Shown here piece by piece: positions 1 through 8,602 of a DNA stretch of 64,000 bases. How positions within the stretch are numbered: the stretch's first letter is position 1; the number at the start of each line of letters is the position of its first letter. The notes beneath the pieces were generated by a model, which ran no database searches, had not been told where the DNA came from, and saw only the letters and a program-made list of their open reading frames with translations. The position numbers and the translations under genes are program-made. This DNA comes from Lachnospiraceae bacterium KGMB03038 (GTDB lineage: Bacteria > Bacillota > Clostridia > Lachnospirales > Lachnospiraceae), in the NCBI GenBank assembly GCA_007361935.1, contig CP041667.1, positions 1,144,501-1,208,500 of the forward strand, given 5' to 3'.

Positions 1-297
1 ATAGATGTCTGGATGCTTGAGTGAATCATAGGAAAATATTGGGAGAACATAGAGAAGTTTCTGTTTGACTCCGATCACAAGTCCACGGTGTTCATAAGAC
101 ATTTCTGGAGTATAGTTTTTACCAAATTCAAATTGGTATATTTCCCCCTTTTTCACGGGTCTTTGGCGGAAGAGTTTCCCCCTATTGTTTATCCATCGAA
201 AATCTGATTTTGAAAAGCGGTCAAGTTCATCAGTGCTAAAACCATTCCTAATGATGGCCTCATTTGTTTTGGATTGGGCTTTAAGATATTCGTTCAA
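1..297 (-). CDS. PemK/MazF-like protein, partial (runs off the left edge)
   Basis: An open frame of 99 codons reads leftward off the window edge. I place the start at a TTG at 297 because a GGAGA ribosome binding site lies about eight bases upstream and no ATG or GTG is available in frame. The middle of the protein reads GEIYQFEFGKNY, then an EHRGLVIGV stretch and a VLPIFSY stretch. This follows the beta-strand pattern of PemK/MazF/Kid-fold toxins (G-[DE]-I-x-x-x-x-F, then a strand ending in RG or RP, then xVLP). The first 45 residues are a polar helical extension that MazF itself lacks. Immediately upstream on the same strand are several RNA hairpins and a terminator. The family assignment is by motif shape only, and the C-terminal part is outside the window. 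Confidence 0.5.
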   Translation of the reverse strand, partial: MNEYLKAQSKTNEAIIRNGFSTDELDRFSKSDFRWINNRGKLFRQRPVKKGEIYQFEFGKNYTPEMSYEHRGLVIGVKQKLLYVLPIFSYDSLKHPDIY

Positions 298-323
298 TGA
301 AATTTTCTCCGTGGGATTTTTTA

Positions 324-435
324 AGAAAAAGGTACGGCGCTAACCGTACCTTGCTCTGGATAGCCAGAGTGACCTTGTCGGTCAAATTATCCTTTCATAG
401 ATAGCCTTGTCGGCCAAAAAACACTTTTTCAAGTG
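324..435 (-). ncRNA. Hairpin array with two imperfect repeats and a terminator, upstream of the PemK/MazF-like gene
   Basis: Read on the minus strand, this stretch folds as a string of short hairpins. First is CACTT-GAAA-AAGTG followed by six T (435-417). Next is GCC-GACAA-GGC, a TATC/GATA stem, GACC-GACAA-GGTC, and CTCTGG-ctat-CCAGAG. Last is a rho-independent terminator, GGTACGG/CCGTACC, followed by TTTTTCTT (350-324). The unit CCGACAAGG occurs twice with a 32-base period. A structured, partly repetitive RNA ending in a terminator just before a toxin-fold gene is the layout of type III toxin-antitoxin loci, but a 5' regulatory leader would look similar. A TATAAT-like box lies upstream near 480. 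The rest of 436-593 shows nothing else I can support. Confidence 0.45.
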
Positions 436-593
436 CGAAAGAACTCGATCAGAGGATATATCTCTCCTTATCTATATTATATATAATTCTGTAGAAAAAT
501 CCAGAGATTTTTTGATTTCCTTTTTTGCCTCAGATAAAAATTTAGAGGCTTTACTAGAATATAGAGGAACAGCAGCGCAAAAGTAAAAATAAA

Positions 594-620
594 TTAGCAC
601 TCACCTCTTGACAGTGCTGA
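594..620 (+). promoter_or_regulatory. CIRCE element (HrcA operator) upstream of clpB
   Basis: The left arm TTAGCACTC (594-602) matches the CIRCE consensus exactly. After a nine-base spacer, the right arm CAGTGCTGA (612-620) matches GAGTGCTAA at seven of nine positions. The right arm overlaps the -35 box of the promoter that follows, so HrcA binding would block RNA polymerase. Confidence 0.85.
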
Positions 621-636
621 CAGCCTGTGATATTGT
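608..636 (+). promoter_or_regulatory. Promoter of clpB
   Basis: TTGACA (608-613), a 17-base spacer, then TATTGT (631-636). The -35 box is embedded in the CIRCE operator. The clpB ribosome binding site GAAGGAGGA follows at about 678-686. Confidence 0.75.
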
Positions 637-693
637 TATAGTGTTGATAGAACAAATATGTAAGCAACTCTCTCTGAGAAGGAGGACAACACT

Positions 694-3276
694 ATGAATA
701 TAAATAAATTTACGCAGAAATCACTGCAGGCCGTCCAGGACTGTGAGAAGGCGGCCATGGAGTACGGCAACCAGGAAATTGAACAGGAGCATTTGTTTTA
801 TGCGCTACTGACCCAGGACGACAGTCTGATCCTGAAGCTGATGGAGAAGATGGGGATCGACAAAAACCTGATCTTGAACAGGGCGGAAGAGGCCCTGCGG
901 AAACGGACGAAAGTCCAGGGCGGAAGGCAGTATGTAGGCCAGGACCTGAATAACGCTTTGGTCCATGCGGAAGATGAGGCAAAGCAGATGGGAGACGAGT
1001 ATGTGTCGGTAGAGCATCTGTTTCTGGCTCTGATCAAGTATGCCAATAAGGAGATGAAAGCCATCTTCCGGGAGATGGGCATCGACCGGAATGGATTCCT
1101 CCAGGCGCTTTCCACCGTCCGGGGAAACCAGCGGGTGACCAGTGATAACCCGGAAGAGACCTATGACACGCTCAACAAATATGGCTCTGACCTGGTGGAG
1201 CGGGCCAGAGAACAAAAATTAGACCCAGTCATTGGCCGGGACGGCGAGATCCGAAATATCATCCGGATCTTGTCGCGGAAGACTAAGAATAACCCGGTGC
1301 TCATCGGCGAACCCGGCGTTGGAAAGACGGCAGTGGTGGAAGGACTGGCTCAGCGGATCGTCCGAGGCGATGTGCCGGAAGGACTGAAAGACAAGACGAT
1401 ATTCTCCCTGGATATGGGAGCGCTGGTAGCTGGGGCCAAATACAGAGGGGAGTTTGAGGAACGGCTGAAAGCGGTCCTGGAAGAAGTGAAAAATAGTGAC
1501 GGCAGGATCATCCTGTTTATCGATGAACTTCATACGATCGTTGGAGCAGGAAAGACCGATGGCGCTATGGATGCGGGAAACATGCTGAAACCTATGCTGG
1601 CCAGGGGCGAACTGCACTGTATCGGCGCTACCACTCTGGACGAGTACCGCCAGTATATTGAGAAGGATGCGGCTCTGGAGCGGAGATTCCAGCCTGTTAT
1701 GGTAGACGAACCAACGGTGGAGGATGCCATTTCGATCCTGCGTGGCTTGAAGGAACGGTATGAGGTATTCCACGGAGTTAAGATCACCGATGGCGCGCTG
1801 GTGGCGGCGGCAACGCTGTCTGACCGGTATATTTCCGACCGGTTTCTGCCGGATAAGGCCATCGACTTGGTGGATGAGGCCTGCGCTCTGATCAAGACGG
1901 AACTGGATTCCATGCCGACAGAACTGGATGAATTGCAGCGGAAGATCATGCAGCTTGAGATTGAAGAGGCGGCTTTGAAAAAAGAGGAAGACCGGCTGAG
2001 CAAAGACCGTTTGGCCCATCTGCAGCAGGAGCTGGCAGAACTGCGGGAAGAATTTGCCAGCAGGAAAGCCCAGTGGGACAATGAGAAAGTAGGCGTTGAG
2101 CGGGTACAGAAGCTTAGGGAAGAGATGGAACAAGTAAATAAAGAGATCGAGAAGGCGCAGCAGTCCTACGATCTGGAGAAAGCCGCCCAGTTACAGTATG
2201 GAAGACTTCCAGAGCTGCAGAGACAGTTGGAGGCGGAAGAGGCAAAGGTCAAAGACGAAGACCGCTCGCTGGTCCATGAGAGTGTGACGGATGAAGAAAT
2301 CGCCAGGATCGTGTCCCGGTGGACGGGAATCCCGGTAGCGAAACTGAACGAGAGTGAGCGGAACAAGACGCTGCATCTGGCGGACGAACTGCACAAACGG
2401 GTCATCGGTCAGGATGAGGGAGTAGAATTGGTGACAGAGGCTATCATCCGCTCCAAGGCCGGGATCAAAGATCCGACCAAACCCATCGGTTCCTTCTTGT
2501 TCTTAGGGCCTACCGGCGTGGGTAAGACGGAGCTGGCCAAAGCGCTGGCGGAAAGTCTGTTTGATGACGAGAATAATATGGTACGGATCGATATGAGTGA
2601 GTACATGGAGAAATATTCCGTGTCACGGCTGATCGGGGCGCCTCCGGGATATGTGGGATACGATGAGGGCGGCCAGCTGACCGAGGCGGTAAGGAGAAAG
2701 CCCTATTCCGTTGTGCTGTTTGACGAGATCGAGAAGGCCCATCCAGACGTATTCAACGTGCTGCTGCAGGTGCTGGACGACGGCCGGATCACAGATTCCC
2801 AGGGACGGACGGTGGATTTTAAGAATACCATCTTGATCATGACTTCCAATATCGGTTCCGCGTATCTGCTGGATGGAATCCAGGAAGATGGAACCATCCT
2901 GCCGGAACGTCAGGAGGCTGTCATGGAAGAATTGAGAGCCCACTTCCGGCCGGAATTCCTGAACCGGCTGGACGAGACGATCATGTTTAAGCCATTGACG
3001 AAAGACAATATTTATGACATTATTGACTTGTTGATCGCGGATGTGAATCGGCGTCTCGCAGACAAGGAAATCTCTATCACATTGACGCCGGAGGCGAAAA
3101 ATCAAGTGGTAGAGGGAGGATACGACCCCACCTATGGGGCGCGGCCGCTGAAGCGTTACCTGCAGAAGAATGTGGAGACACTGGCGGCAAAACTTATGCT
3201 GAAAGGCGATATCGGCGCAGGCGAGACGATCCTCATTGATGCGCAGAATGGGAAATTAACCGCAAGGAGTCAGTAG
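694..3276 (+). CDS. clpB: ATP-dependent disaggregase ClpB
   Basis: ClpB works with the DnaK system to pull proteins out of aggregates after heat or other stress. The 860-residue length is normal for the family. The N-terminal Clp repeat domain covers roughly residues 1-145. The first AAA+ domain has Walker A GEPGVGKTA near residue 205 and the FIDELHTIVGAG Walker B region. A coiled-coil middle domain rich in Glu, Lys and Gln spans about 400-530. The second AAA+ domain has GPTGVGKTE near residue 605 and the LFDEIEKAHPDV box. The middle domain separates ClpB from ClpC and ClpA. The ATG is preceded by GAAGGAGGA. The upstream CIRCE operator indicates HrcA repression and heat induction. dinB follows two bases after the stop. 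Confidence 0.97.
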   Translation: MNINKFTQKSLQAVQDCEKAAMEYGNQEIEQEHLFYALLTQDDSLILKLMEKMGIDKNLILNRAEEALRKRTKVQGGRQYVGQDLNNALVHAEDEAKQMGDEYVSVEHLFLALIKYANKEMKAIFREMGIDRNGFLQALSTVRGNQRVTSDNPEETYDTLNKYGSDLVERAREQKLDPVIGRDGEIRNIIRILSRKTKNNPVLIGEPGVGKTAVVEGLAQRIVRGDVPEGLKDKTIFSLDMGALVAGAKYRGEFEERLKAVLEEVKNSDGRIILFIDELHTIVGAGKTDGAMDAGNMLKPMLARGELHCIGATTLDEYRQYIEKDAALERRFQPVMVDEPTVEDAISILRGLKERYEVFHGVKITDGALVAAATLSDRYISDRFLPDKAIDLVDEACALIKTELDSMPTELDELQRKIMQLEIEEAALKKEEDRLSKDRLAHLQQELAELREEFASRKAQWDNEKVGVERVQKLREEMEQVNKEIEKAQQSYDLEKAAQLQYGRLPELQRQLEAEEAKVKDEDRSLVHESVTDEEIARIVSRWTGIPVAKLNESERNKTLHLADELHKRVIGQDEGVELVTEAIIRSKAGIKDPTKPIGSFLFLGPTGVGKTELAKALAESLFDDENNMVRIDMSEYMEKYSVSRLIGAPPGYVGYDEGGQLTEAVRRKPYSVVLFDEIEKAHPDVFNVLLQVLDDGRITDSQGRTVDFKNTILIMTSNIGSAYLLDGIQEDGTILPERQEAVMEELRAHFRPEFLNRLDETIMFKPLTKDNIYDIIDLLIADVNRRLADKEISITLTPEAKNQVVEGGYDPTYGARPLKRYLQKNVETLAAKLMLKGDIGAGETILIDAQNGKLTARSQ

Positions 3277-3278
3277 TC

Positions 3279-4514
3279 GTGGCTATCATCTTTCATATTG
3301 ATGTGAATTCTGCCTATTTAAGCTGGACGGCAGTGGAACAACTAAAACATGGAGCTAAGACGGATTTGAGAGAAATCCCTTCGATCATCGGAGGAAACCA
3401 GAAGACCCGCCACGGTGTGGTGCTGGCAAAGTCTGTCCCGGCTAAGAAATATGGCATTCGCACTGGGGAACCGGTGGCGAATGCCTTTCGTAAATGCCCA
3501 AATCTTGTGATGGAGCCGCCGGACCACGCTCTTTACCGGAAGTACAGCAAAGCGCTGATGGAGTTTTTGAGTACCTATACCACCAGGATCGAGCAGGTCA
3601 GCGTGGATGAATGTTATATGGATTTTACCGAGATCGCTTCCCGGTTTGCCTCTCCGGTGGCCGGCGCCCTTAAGATCAAGAACGAAATCCAGCGGAGGTT
3701 TGGATTTACGGTCAATATTGGGATCTCTTCCAATAAACTGCTGGCGAAAATGGCCTCGGATTTTGAGAAGCCCAACAAAGTACATACCTTGTTCCCGGAA
3801 GAGATCCAGGAGAAAATGTGGCCCCTTCCCATCCGGGACTTATATATGGCCGGGGCTTCCAGTACAAGTACGCTGGAGAAGCTGGAGATCCGAACCATCG
3901 GAGATCTGGCCTGTATAGATCCAAAGCTGATAGAACTCCATCTTAAGAGCCATGGGCGCAAGCTGTGGGAATTTGCTAATGGGATCGATGACTCGGCGGT
4001 AGAATCGGAACCCGCGGAAGCAAAGGGAATTGGAAACTCCGTCACCCTTCCCAAAGATGCGGCGACAGAAGAAGAAGCCGGAAAGATCCTTTTGGATCTG
4101 GCAAAAAGTGTGGGAGGACGGCTTCGGAAAGCAGGATATAAGGCGGGAATGATCAGTGTGGAGATCAAATACCATGATTTTCGGACCTGTTCCCACCAAA
4201 AACAGCTTGCGAGATCTTCCAATCGGGATAAGGAGCTCCACCAGACGGCTATGGAACTGTTCCGGGAACTGTGGAATGGGGAGCCGGTACGCCTTCTGGG
4301 GATCCGCACTTCCAAGCTCTCAGAAGAAGGAGAGCCGGAGCAGATGAACCTCTTTGATTTCCAGGCGGACCAGGAGGAAGAAAAAAAGCGGGAAATGGAG
4401 GAACAAAAGCGGCAGAAACTGGATCAGGCATTGAGTAAGATCCGGCGGAAATACGGGGAAAATGTCATACGAAAGGGGCGCCTTCCAGAGGAAGAAAAAA
4501 AGCCGGATCATTAG
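3279..4514 (+). CDS. dinB: DNA polymerase IV (Y-family translesion polymerase)
   Basis: This 411-residue protein has the Y-family palm signature. DVNSAYLSW at the N-terminus carries the first metal-binding Asp, and SVDECYMDFT near residue 108 carries the catalytic Asp-Glu pair. The little-finger domain occupies roughly residues 240-350, and the tail is highly charged. An FDFQ-type sequence (MNLFDFQ) near residue 360 resembles a beta-clamp binding motif. The GTG start lies two bases after the clpB stop, with AAGGAG inside the end of clpB, so the two genes are probably cotranscribed and dinB may share stress induction. The enzyme copies past damaged bases and is error-prone. Confidence 0.93.
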   Translation: MAIIFHIDVNSAYLSWTAVEQLKHGAKTDLREIPSIIGGNQKTRHGVVLAKSVPAKKYGIRTGEPVANAFRKCPNLVMEPPDHALYRKYSKALMEFLSTYTTRIEQVSVDECYMDFTEIASRFASPVAGALKIKNEIQRRFGFTVNIGISSNKLLAKMASDFEKPNKVHTLFPEEIQEKMWPLPIRDLYMAGASSTSTLEKLEIRTIGDLACIDPKLIELHLKSHGRKLWEFANGIDDSAVESEPAEAKGIGNSVTLPKDAATEEEAGKILLDLAKSVGGRLRKAGYKAGMISVEIKYHDFRTCSHQKQLARSSNRDKELHQTAMELFRELWNGEPVRLLGIRTSKLSEEGEPEQMNLFDFQADQEEEKKREMEEQKRQKLDQALSKIRRKYGENVIRKGRLPEEEKKPDH

Positions 4515-4542
4515 TTGAAATCTGGAGATCATTGTGTATAAT
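4515..4542 (+). promoter_or_regulatory. Promoter of pepD
   Basis: TTGAAA (4515-4520), 16-base spacer, TATAAT (4537-4542), positioned about 100 bases upstream of the pepD start. Confidence 0.65.
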
Positions 4543-4551
4543 AGCAGGTAA

Positions 4552-4584
4552 TGACGGTATAAAAACGTAGAATTTTTACCGTCA
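4552..4584 (+). promoter_or_regulatory. Hairpin in the pepD 5' leader
   Basis: TGACGGTA (4552-4559) pairs perfectly with TACCGTCA (4577-4584), so the stem sits at the start of the predicted pepD transcript. Its role is unknown; it may stabilise the mRNA. Confidence 0.4.
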
Positions 4585-4639
4585 GGAATTCTGTGTTATG
4601 ATGAGACAAAGAAATACGAAGAAGCAGGAGGTACGTAGT

Positions 4640-6073
4640 ATGAGCGTGGAAAAAGTATTCGAGTATTTCAAAGAGATCTCTGCGATCCCCAGAGCTTCCG
4701 GAGATGAGCAGGCAGTCAGCGATCACCTGAAAGCCTTTGCCAAAGACCGGGGATTATGGGTGCGCCAGGAGAAGGACGGAAGCCTGGTGATCAAAAAACC
4801 GGCCTGTCAGAGGACGGATGCAGATCCGGTGATCCTGCAGGGACACCTGGATATGGTATACGTAAAGGACAAGAATAGTAAGCATGAATATCAGAATGGG
4901 ATCCAGGTATTGGAGGATGAAAAGGAACTGTATGCGGACGGAACTTCCCTGGGCGCGGACAACGGGATCGGGATGGCGTTTTGCATGGCTTTGATGGACA
5001 GCGGGGACATTCCTCATCCTGATCTGGAGTTCATTTTTACGGCGGAAGAAGAGGTGGGCCTTGCGGGCGCGTCACGGCTGGACATTTCAGATCTGAGAGG
5101 AAAATATTTTCTGAATCTGGATGCGGAAGAACAGGGAGTCTTCTATGTGAGCTGCGCGGGAGCCTTAAGGAGCAGCCTGTATTGGAAGCTGGAGCGGGAG
5201 CACATTCCTGCCGGATGGAAAGGGTTGTCTGTCGAGATCGGCGGACTGAAAGGCGGTCACTCCGGGCTGGATATCGACCGTGGAAGAGCCAGCGCCATAC
5301 AATTGACAGGCAGATTGCTCTATCAATTAGAAGAAATCGGAGAGTGGCGGCTGGGACATTTAGATATTCCAGGGAAAGCCAACGCGATCCCATCCTGGGC
5401 CCAGGCGGTTTTGTATGTAAGCCCAGGAGATGCGGAGAAAGTAATGGAGAAGATCCGGGAGATGGAGCGGATCTTCCGGGAGGAACTGAAAGGGACAGAT
5501 ACCATAGAGATCACTGTATCCCAGGTGGAAGTATTTGTGGGAGAGAGCATTTACAGCCAGGAGCTGGAGCATCGGATCATACGTGCCCTTATGCTCCTGC
5601 CCTGCGGTGTGATCAGCCGTTCCCATACTATGGAAGGGCTGGTGGAGACGTCCATCAACGCGGGATCCCTGCAGGAAGAAGAGGGAGAGGTATTACGGCT
5701 TCTTCTGGCGGCAAGAAGTTCTGTGGACTCCAGGAAATATTTCCTGAAAGACCAGCTCTACGTCCTGGCGGAACAGTACTGTGATGATCTGGCGTTTGAA
5801 AATGACTATCCCGGATGGCAGTATGAGGAAGTATCGCCGCTGCGGGACAAGGCATGCGCGCTTTATGAAAAGATGTTTGGGAAACCGGCGAAACTGGAGG
5901 CAATCCATGCGGGACTGGAATGTGGATACTGGCATTATAAGAAGCCGGAGCTTGACATCCTTTCCCTTGGACCGGATCTTTCCAACGTGCATACCACCAA
6001 GGAGCGGGCCTCCAAGGAATCGATCGCCCAGACCTGGGAGTATCTGAAAGCCCTGCTAAAAGAATTGGATTGA
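4640..6073 (+). CDS. pepD: Aminoacyl-histidine dipeptidase, M20 family (PepD)
   Basis: This is a 477-residue cytosolic zinc dipeptidase that hydrolyses carnosine-like and general Xaa-His dipeptides. The first metal ligand is in LQGHLDMVYV near residue 75. The bridging Asp is in GADNGIGMA near 110, and the catalytic Glu pair is in TAEEEVGLAG near 143. The lid/dimerisation domain lies in the middle. A late metal-site region, HAGLECGYW then GPDLSNVHTTKE, lies near 430-450. I chose the ATG at 4640 because GCAGGAGGT sits just upstream; the frame is open back to 4598 but has no ribosome binding site there. It has its own promoter upstream and a terminator downstream. Confidence 0.9.
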   Translation: MSVEKVFEYFKEISAIPRASGDEQAVSDHLKAFAKDRGLWVRQEKDGSLVIKKPACQRTDADPVILQGHLDMVYVKDKNSKHEYQNGIQVLEDEKELYADGTSLGADNGIGMAFCMALMDSGDIPHPDLEFIFTAEEEVGLAGASRLDISDLRGKYFLNLDAEEQGVFYVSCAGALRSSLYWKLEREHIPAGWKGLSVEIGGLKGGHSGLDIDRGRASAIQLTGRLLYQLEEIGEWRLGHLDIPGKANAIPSWAQAVLYVSPGDAEKVMEKIREMERIFREELKGTDTIEITVSQVEVFVGESIYSQELEHRIIRALMLLPCGVISRSHTMEGLVETSINAGSLQEEEGEVLRLLLAARSSVDSRKYFLKDQLYVLAEQYCDDLAFENDYPGWQYEEVSPLRDKACALYEKMFGKPAKLEAIHAGLECGYWHYKKPELDILSLGPDLSNVHTTKERASKESIAQTWEYLKALLKELD

Positions 6074-6104
6074 TAAATTTTTGATCCTGGACTCATAGAT
6101 CAGC

Positions 6105-6148
6105 AAAAGGCTGCGAATCATAGTTCTATATGATCCGCGGCCTTTTTC
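6105..6148 (+). terminator. Rho-independent terminator after pepD
   Basis: AAAGGC-GCG-ATCAT pairs with ATGAT-CGC-GCCTTT across a short loop, with small bulges, and ends in a T run (6142-6148). Confidence 0.8.
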
Positions 6149-6180
6149 TCTGGTAGCCCGCGGAAATGGAGGGAAGACGG

Positions 6181-7041
6181 ATGAAAAAAGAAAGAAAAAG
6201 AGAATTTTTGAAAGACCTTCTGGCGGATGCGGCGGCAGGGACACTGATCGCCGCAGGCCTTTATAACTTCGCCCTGCAGGCGGATTTCCCGGTGGCCGGT
6301 TTCACTGGCATTGCGGTGATCCTGTACCATTTGACGGGATTTCCGGTAGGAGCTGGGATCATCCTCCTCAACATACCGGCGGCGGTTTTCTGTTATCGGT
6401 TTTTGGGGAAAGAATTTTTTCTGAAGTCGGTAAAATCTACCTTGGTCGTATCGGCGCTGACGGATTACGCGGCGCCTCTTTTTCCGGTCTATACAGGAGA
6501 CAGACTTCTGGCGGCGCTTTGCGCCGGGGTGCTGTGCGGCGCCGGATATGCCCTCATCTTTCTGCGGGGGTCTTCCACAGGAGGACAGGATTTTATCAGT
6601 CTGTCGATCCGGAAGGTGAAGCCTCATCTGGCCCTTGGGACCATCACTTTTATCCAGGACGGGGTGATCATCCTCCTGGGAGGCGTGCTGGTCTTTCGGG
6701 ATATGGACGGGCTGATCTATGGAGTGATCGCGACCTGGCTTTTGGCAAGCGTCATTAACCGGGTCTTATATGGAAGCGGACAGGGCCGGCTGGCGCTGAT
6801 CGTGACAGAACAAGGCCGGCGTATGGCAGGCCGGATCGGCAGGGAGTTTGAACGGGGGACTACGATCCTGGAAGGAACCGGCGCCTACTCCGGCAGAAAA
6901 AAGAAAGTGGTCGTATGCGCCTGCGGAAGCAAAGAGGTCCATGCCATCAAGAAAGCGGCCCATCAGATGGATCCGGAGGCGTTTACGATCATTTTGGAAT
7001 CCAATGAAGTGGTGGGAGAAGGGTTCCAGGGAAAAGCGTAA
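6181..7041 (+). CDS. YitT family membrane protein
   Basis: The 286-residue protein has an N-terminal block of about five hydrophobic segments (YitT_membrane domain, formerly DUF161, residues about 15-200) followed by a soluble C-terminal DUF2179 domain of about 80 residues. That is the usual two-domain layout of the family. The transported substrate or function is not known for most members. I prefer the ATG at 6181 over the one at 6166 because GGAGGG at 6168-6173 is then correctly spaced. The gene stands alone between the pepD terminator and the murE promoter. Confidence 0.85.
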   Translation: MKKERKREFLKDLLADAAAGTLIAAGLYNFALQADFPVAGFTGIAVILYHLTGFPVGAGIILLNIPAAVFCYRFLGKEFFLKSVKSTLVVSALTDYAAPLFPVYTGDRLLAALCAGVLCGAGYALIFLRGSSTGGQDFISLSIRKVKPHLALGTITFIQDGVIILLGGVLVFRDMDGLIYGVIATWLLASVINRVLYGSGQGRLALIVTEQGRRMAGRIGREFERGTTILEGTGAYSGRKKKVVVCACGSKEVHAIKKAAHQMDPEAFTIILESNEVVGEGFQGKA

Positions 7042-7063
7042 GAGAGTCTGGTACAAATTAGCC

Positions 7064-7092
7064 TTTGCTCTGTGTCTAAATAATGCTATAAT
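7064..7092 (+). promoter_or_regulatory. Probable promoter of the murE-priA-def-fmt run
   Basis: A perfect TATAAT (7087-7092) lies 17 bases after a weak TTTGCT -35 box. The murE ribosome binding site (AGGAGG) follows about 20 bases on. Confidence 0.5.
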
Positions 7093-7126
7093 AATTTAGA
7101 ATCAGATAAAATAGGAGGCTGTAAAT

Positions 7127-8602
7127 ATGAAGCTGACGAAGCTGTTGGAACGTTTGGAATATAGAGTGGTACAGGGAAGCGATCAGATCGACGTGGGAGA
7201 ACTGATTAACGATTCCCGGAAGGTATCTGAGGGCAGTGTATTCGTATGTATCAGCGGGGCCGTTGCGGACGGCCATGTTTATGTACAGGAAGTAGCGGAA
7301 AAGGGAGCTGCCGCAGTGGTGGCAGAGAAGGAGGTAGAGGCGCCGGAAGGAATGACGGTGATCCGGGTGGAAGATACCCGGTATGCTCTGGCCCTTATGT
7401 CTGCCGCGTATTTCGGATATCCTGCGGAAAAGCTGAAGGTGATCGGGATTACAGGAACAAAAGGGAAGACAACAACGACTTATATGATCAAATCGATCCT
7501 GGAAGAAGTAGGGCATAAAGTCGGACTGATCGGGACGATCGAGGCGCTGATCGGAGACAAGGCGATCCCGGCCAGCAATACGACGCCGGAGTCCTATACG
7601 ATCCAGAAATATTTTGCCCAGATGGTGGAAGCAGGCTGTGACAGCGTGGTGATGGAAGTGTCCTCCCAGGGACTCATGCTCCACCGGACGGCAGGGATCC
7701 CATTTGAGATCGGGATCTTTACCAATCTGGGAGAAGACCATATCGGCCCCAATGAACATAAGGATTTCGAGGACTATAAGCGCTGCAAGGGCCTTCTGTT
7801 CCAGCAGTGCAGGATTGGCATCGGCAATGTGGATGATCAGTGGTTTGCGGATGTGTTCCGAAACGCCACCTGCCAGACAGAGACGTTTGGATTTTCAAAG
7901 GAAGCGGATCTTCGGGCCGTAGATGTGGAACATGTTTCAAGGCCGGGATATCTGGGCGTAAAGTACCATGTGGCCGGGCTGATGGATTTCGACGTGGAGA
8001 TCGATATCCCGGGAGAGTTCAGCGTTTATAATTCCCTGACAGCGATCGCTGTGTGCAGGCATTTTGACGTGCCGGCGGAGAAGATCCAAAAAGCGCTGAA
8101 AGTTGCCAAGGTGAAGGGACGCATTGAGATGGTCAAGGTATCAGATGATTTTACTTTGATGATCGATTACGCCCATAACGCGATGAGCTTGGAGAGCCTG
8201 CTCCATACTCTGCGGGATTATGAGCCGGGCCGGATCGTAACGGTGTTTGGCTGCGGCGGCAACCGGTCCAGGACCCGCCGCTACGAGATGGGAGAGGTAG
8301 CAGGAAGACTGTCAGATTTTACGATCATTACTTCAGATAACCCTAGATTCGAGGAGCCGCAGGCCATCATTGATGATATCATTACGGGGATCAAGAAGAC
8401 GGATGGGAAATACGTTTCTATCTGTGACCGGAAAGAGGCCATCAAGTACGCGATCCAGAACGGCCAGCCAGGGGACGTGATCATCCTGGCAGGGAAAGGC
8501 CACGAGACTTATCAGGAGATCGAAGGGGTCAAATATGATATGGATGAGCGGGTGCTGATCCGGGAAGTGCTGGAAGAACTGAAGGAGGAACATGTACGCT
8601 GA
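7127..8602 (+). CDS. murE: UDP-MurNAc-tripeptide synthetase MurE (meso-diaminopimelate adding)
   Basis: MurE adds the third amino acid to the peptidoglycan stem peptide in the cytoplasm. Its 491 residues carry the Mur ligase ATP site GITGTKGKTTTTYM near residue 110 and the central-domain motifs (SNTTPES, EVSSQGL). The DNPRFE motif near residue 405 is the one known to contact diaminopimelate; lysine-adding MurE proteins have a different sequence there, so the cell wall should be DAP type. The ATG follows AGGAGG at normal spacing. The end overlaps the start of priA by 11 bases, indicating translational coupling. Confidence 0.95.
   Translation: MKLTKLLERLEYRVVQGSDQIDVGELINDSRKVSEGSVFVCISGAVADGHVYVQEVAEKGAAAVVAEKEVEAPEGMTVIRVEDTRYALALMSAAYFGYPAEKLKVIGITGTKGKTTTTYMIKSILEEVGHKVGLIGTIEALIGDKAIPASNTTPESYTIQKYFAQMVEAGCDSVVMEVSSQGLMLHRTAGIPFEIGIFTNLGEDHIGPNEHKDFEDYKRCKGLLFQQCRIGIGNVDDQWFADVFRNATCQTETFGFSKEADLRAVDVEHVSRPGYLGVKYHVAGLMDFDVEIDIPGEFSVYNSLTAIAVCRHFDVPAEKIQKALKVAKVKGRIEMVKVSDDFTLMIDYAHNAMSLESLLHTLRDYEPGRIVTVFGCGGNRSRTRRYEMGEVAGRLSDFTIITSDNPRFEEPQAIIDDIITGIKKTDGKYVSICDRKEAIKYAIQNGQPGDVIILAGKGHETYQEIEGVKYDMDERVLIREVLEELKEEHVR

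Noticed and set aside
300..435. CRISPR array
   Set aside because: Only two imperfect short repeats with hairpins and a terminator; no regular spacers and no cas genes.
1219..2133. Long minus-strand open frame inside clpB (304 codons)
   Set aside because: It mirrors the codon bias of clpB, has no ribosome binding site or family pattern, and clpB is unambiguous on the other strand.
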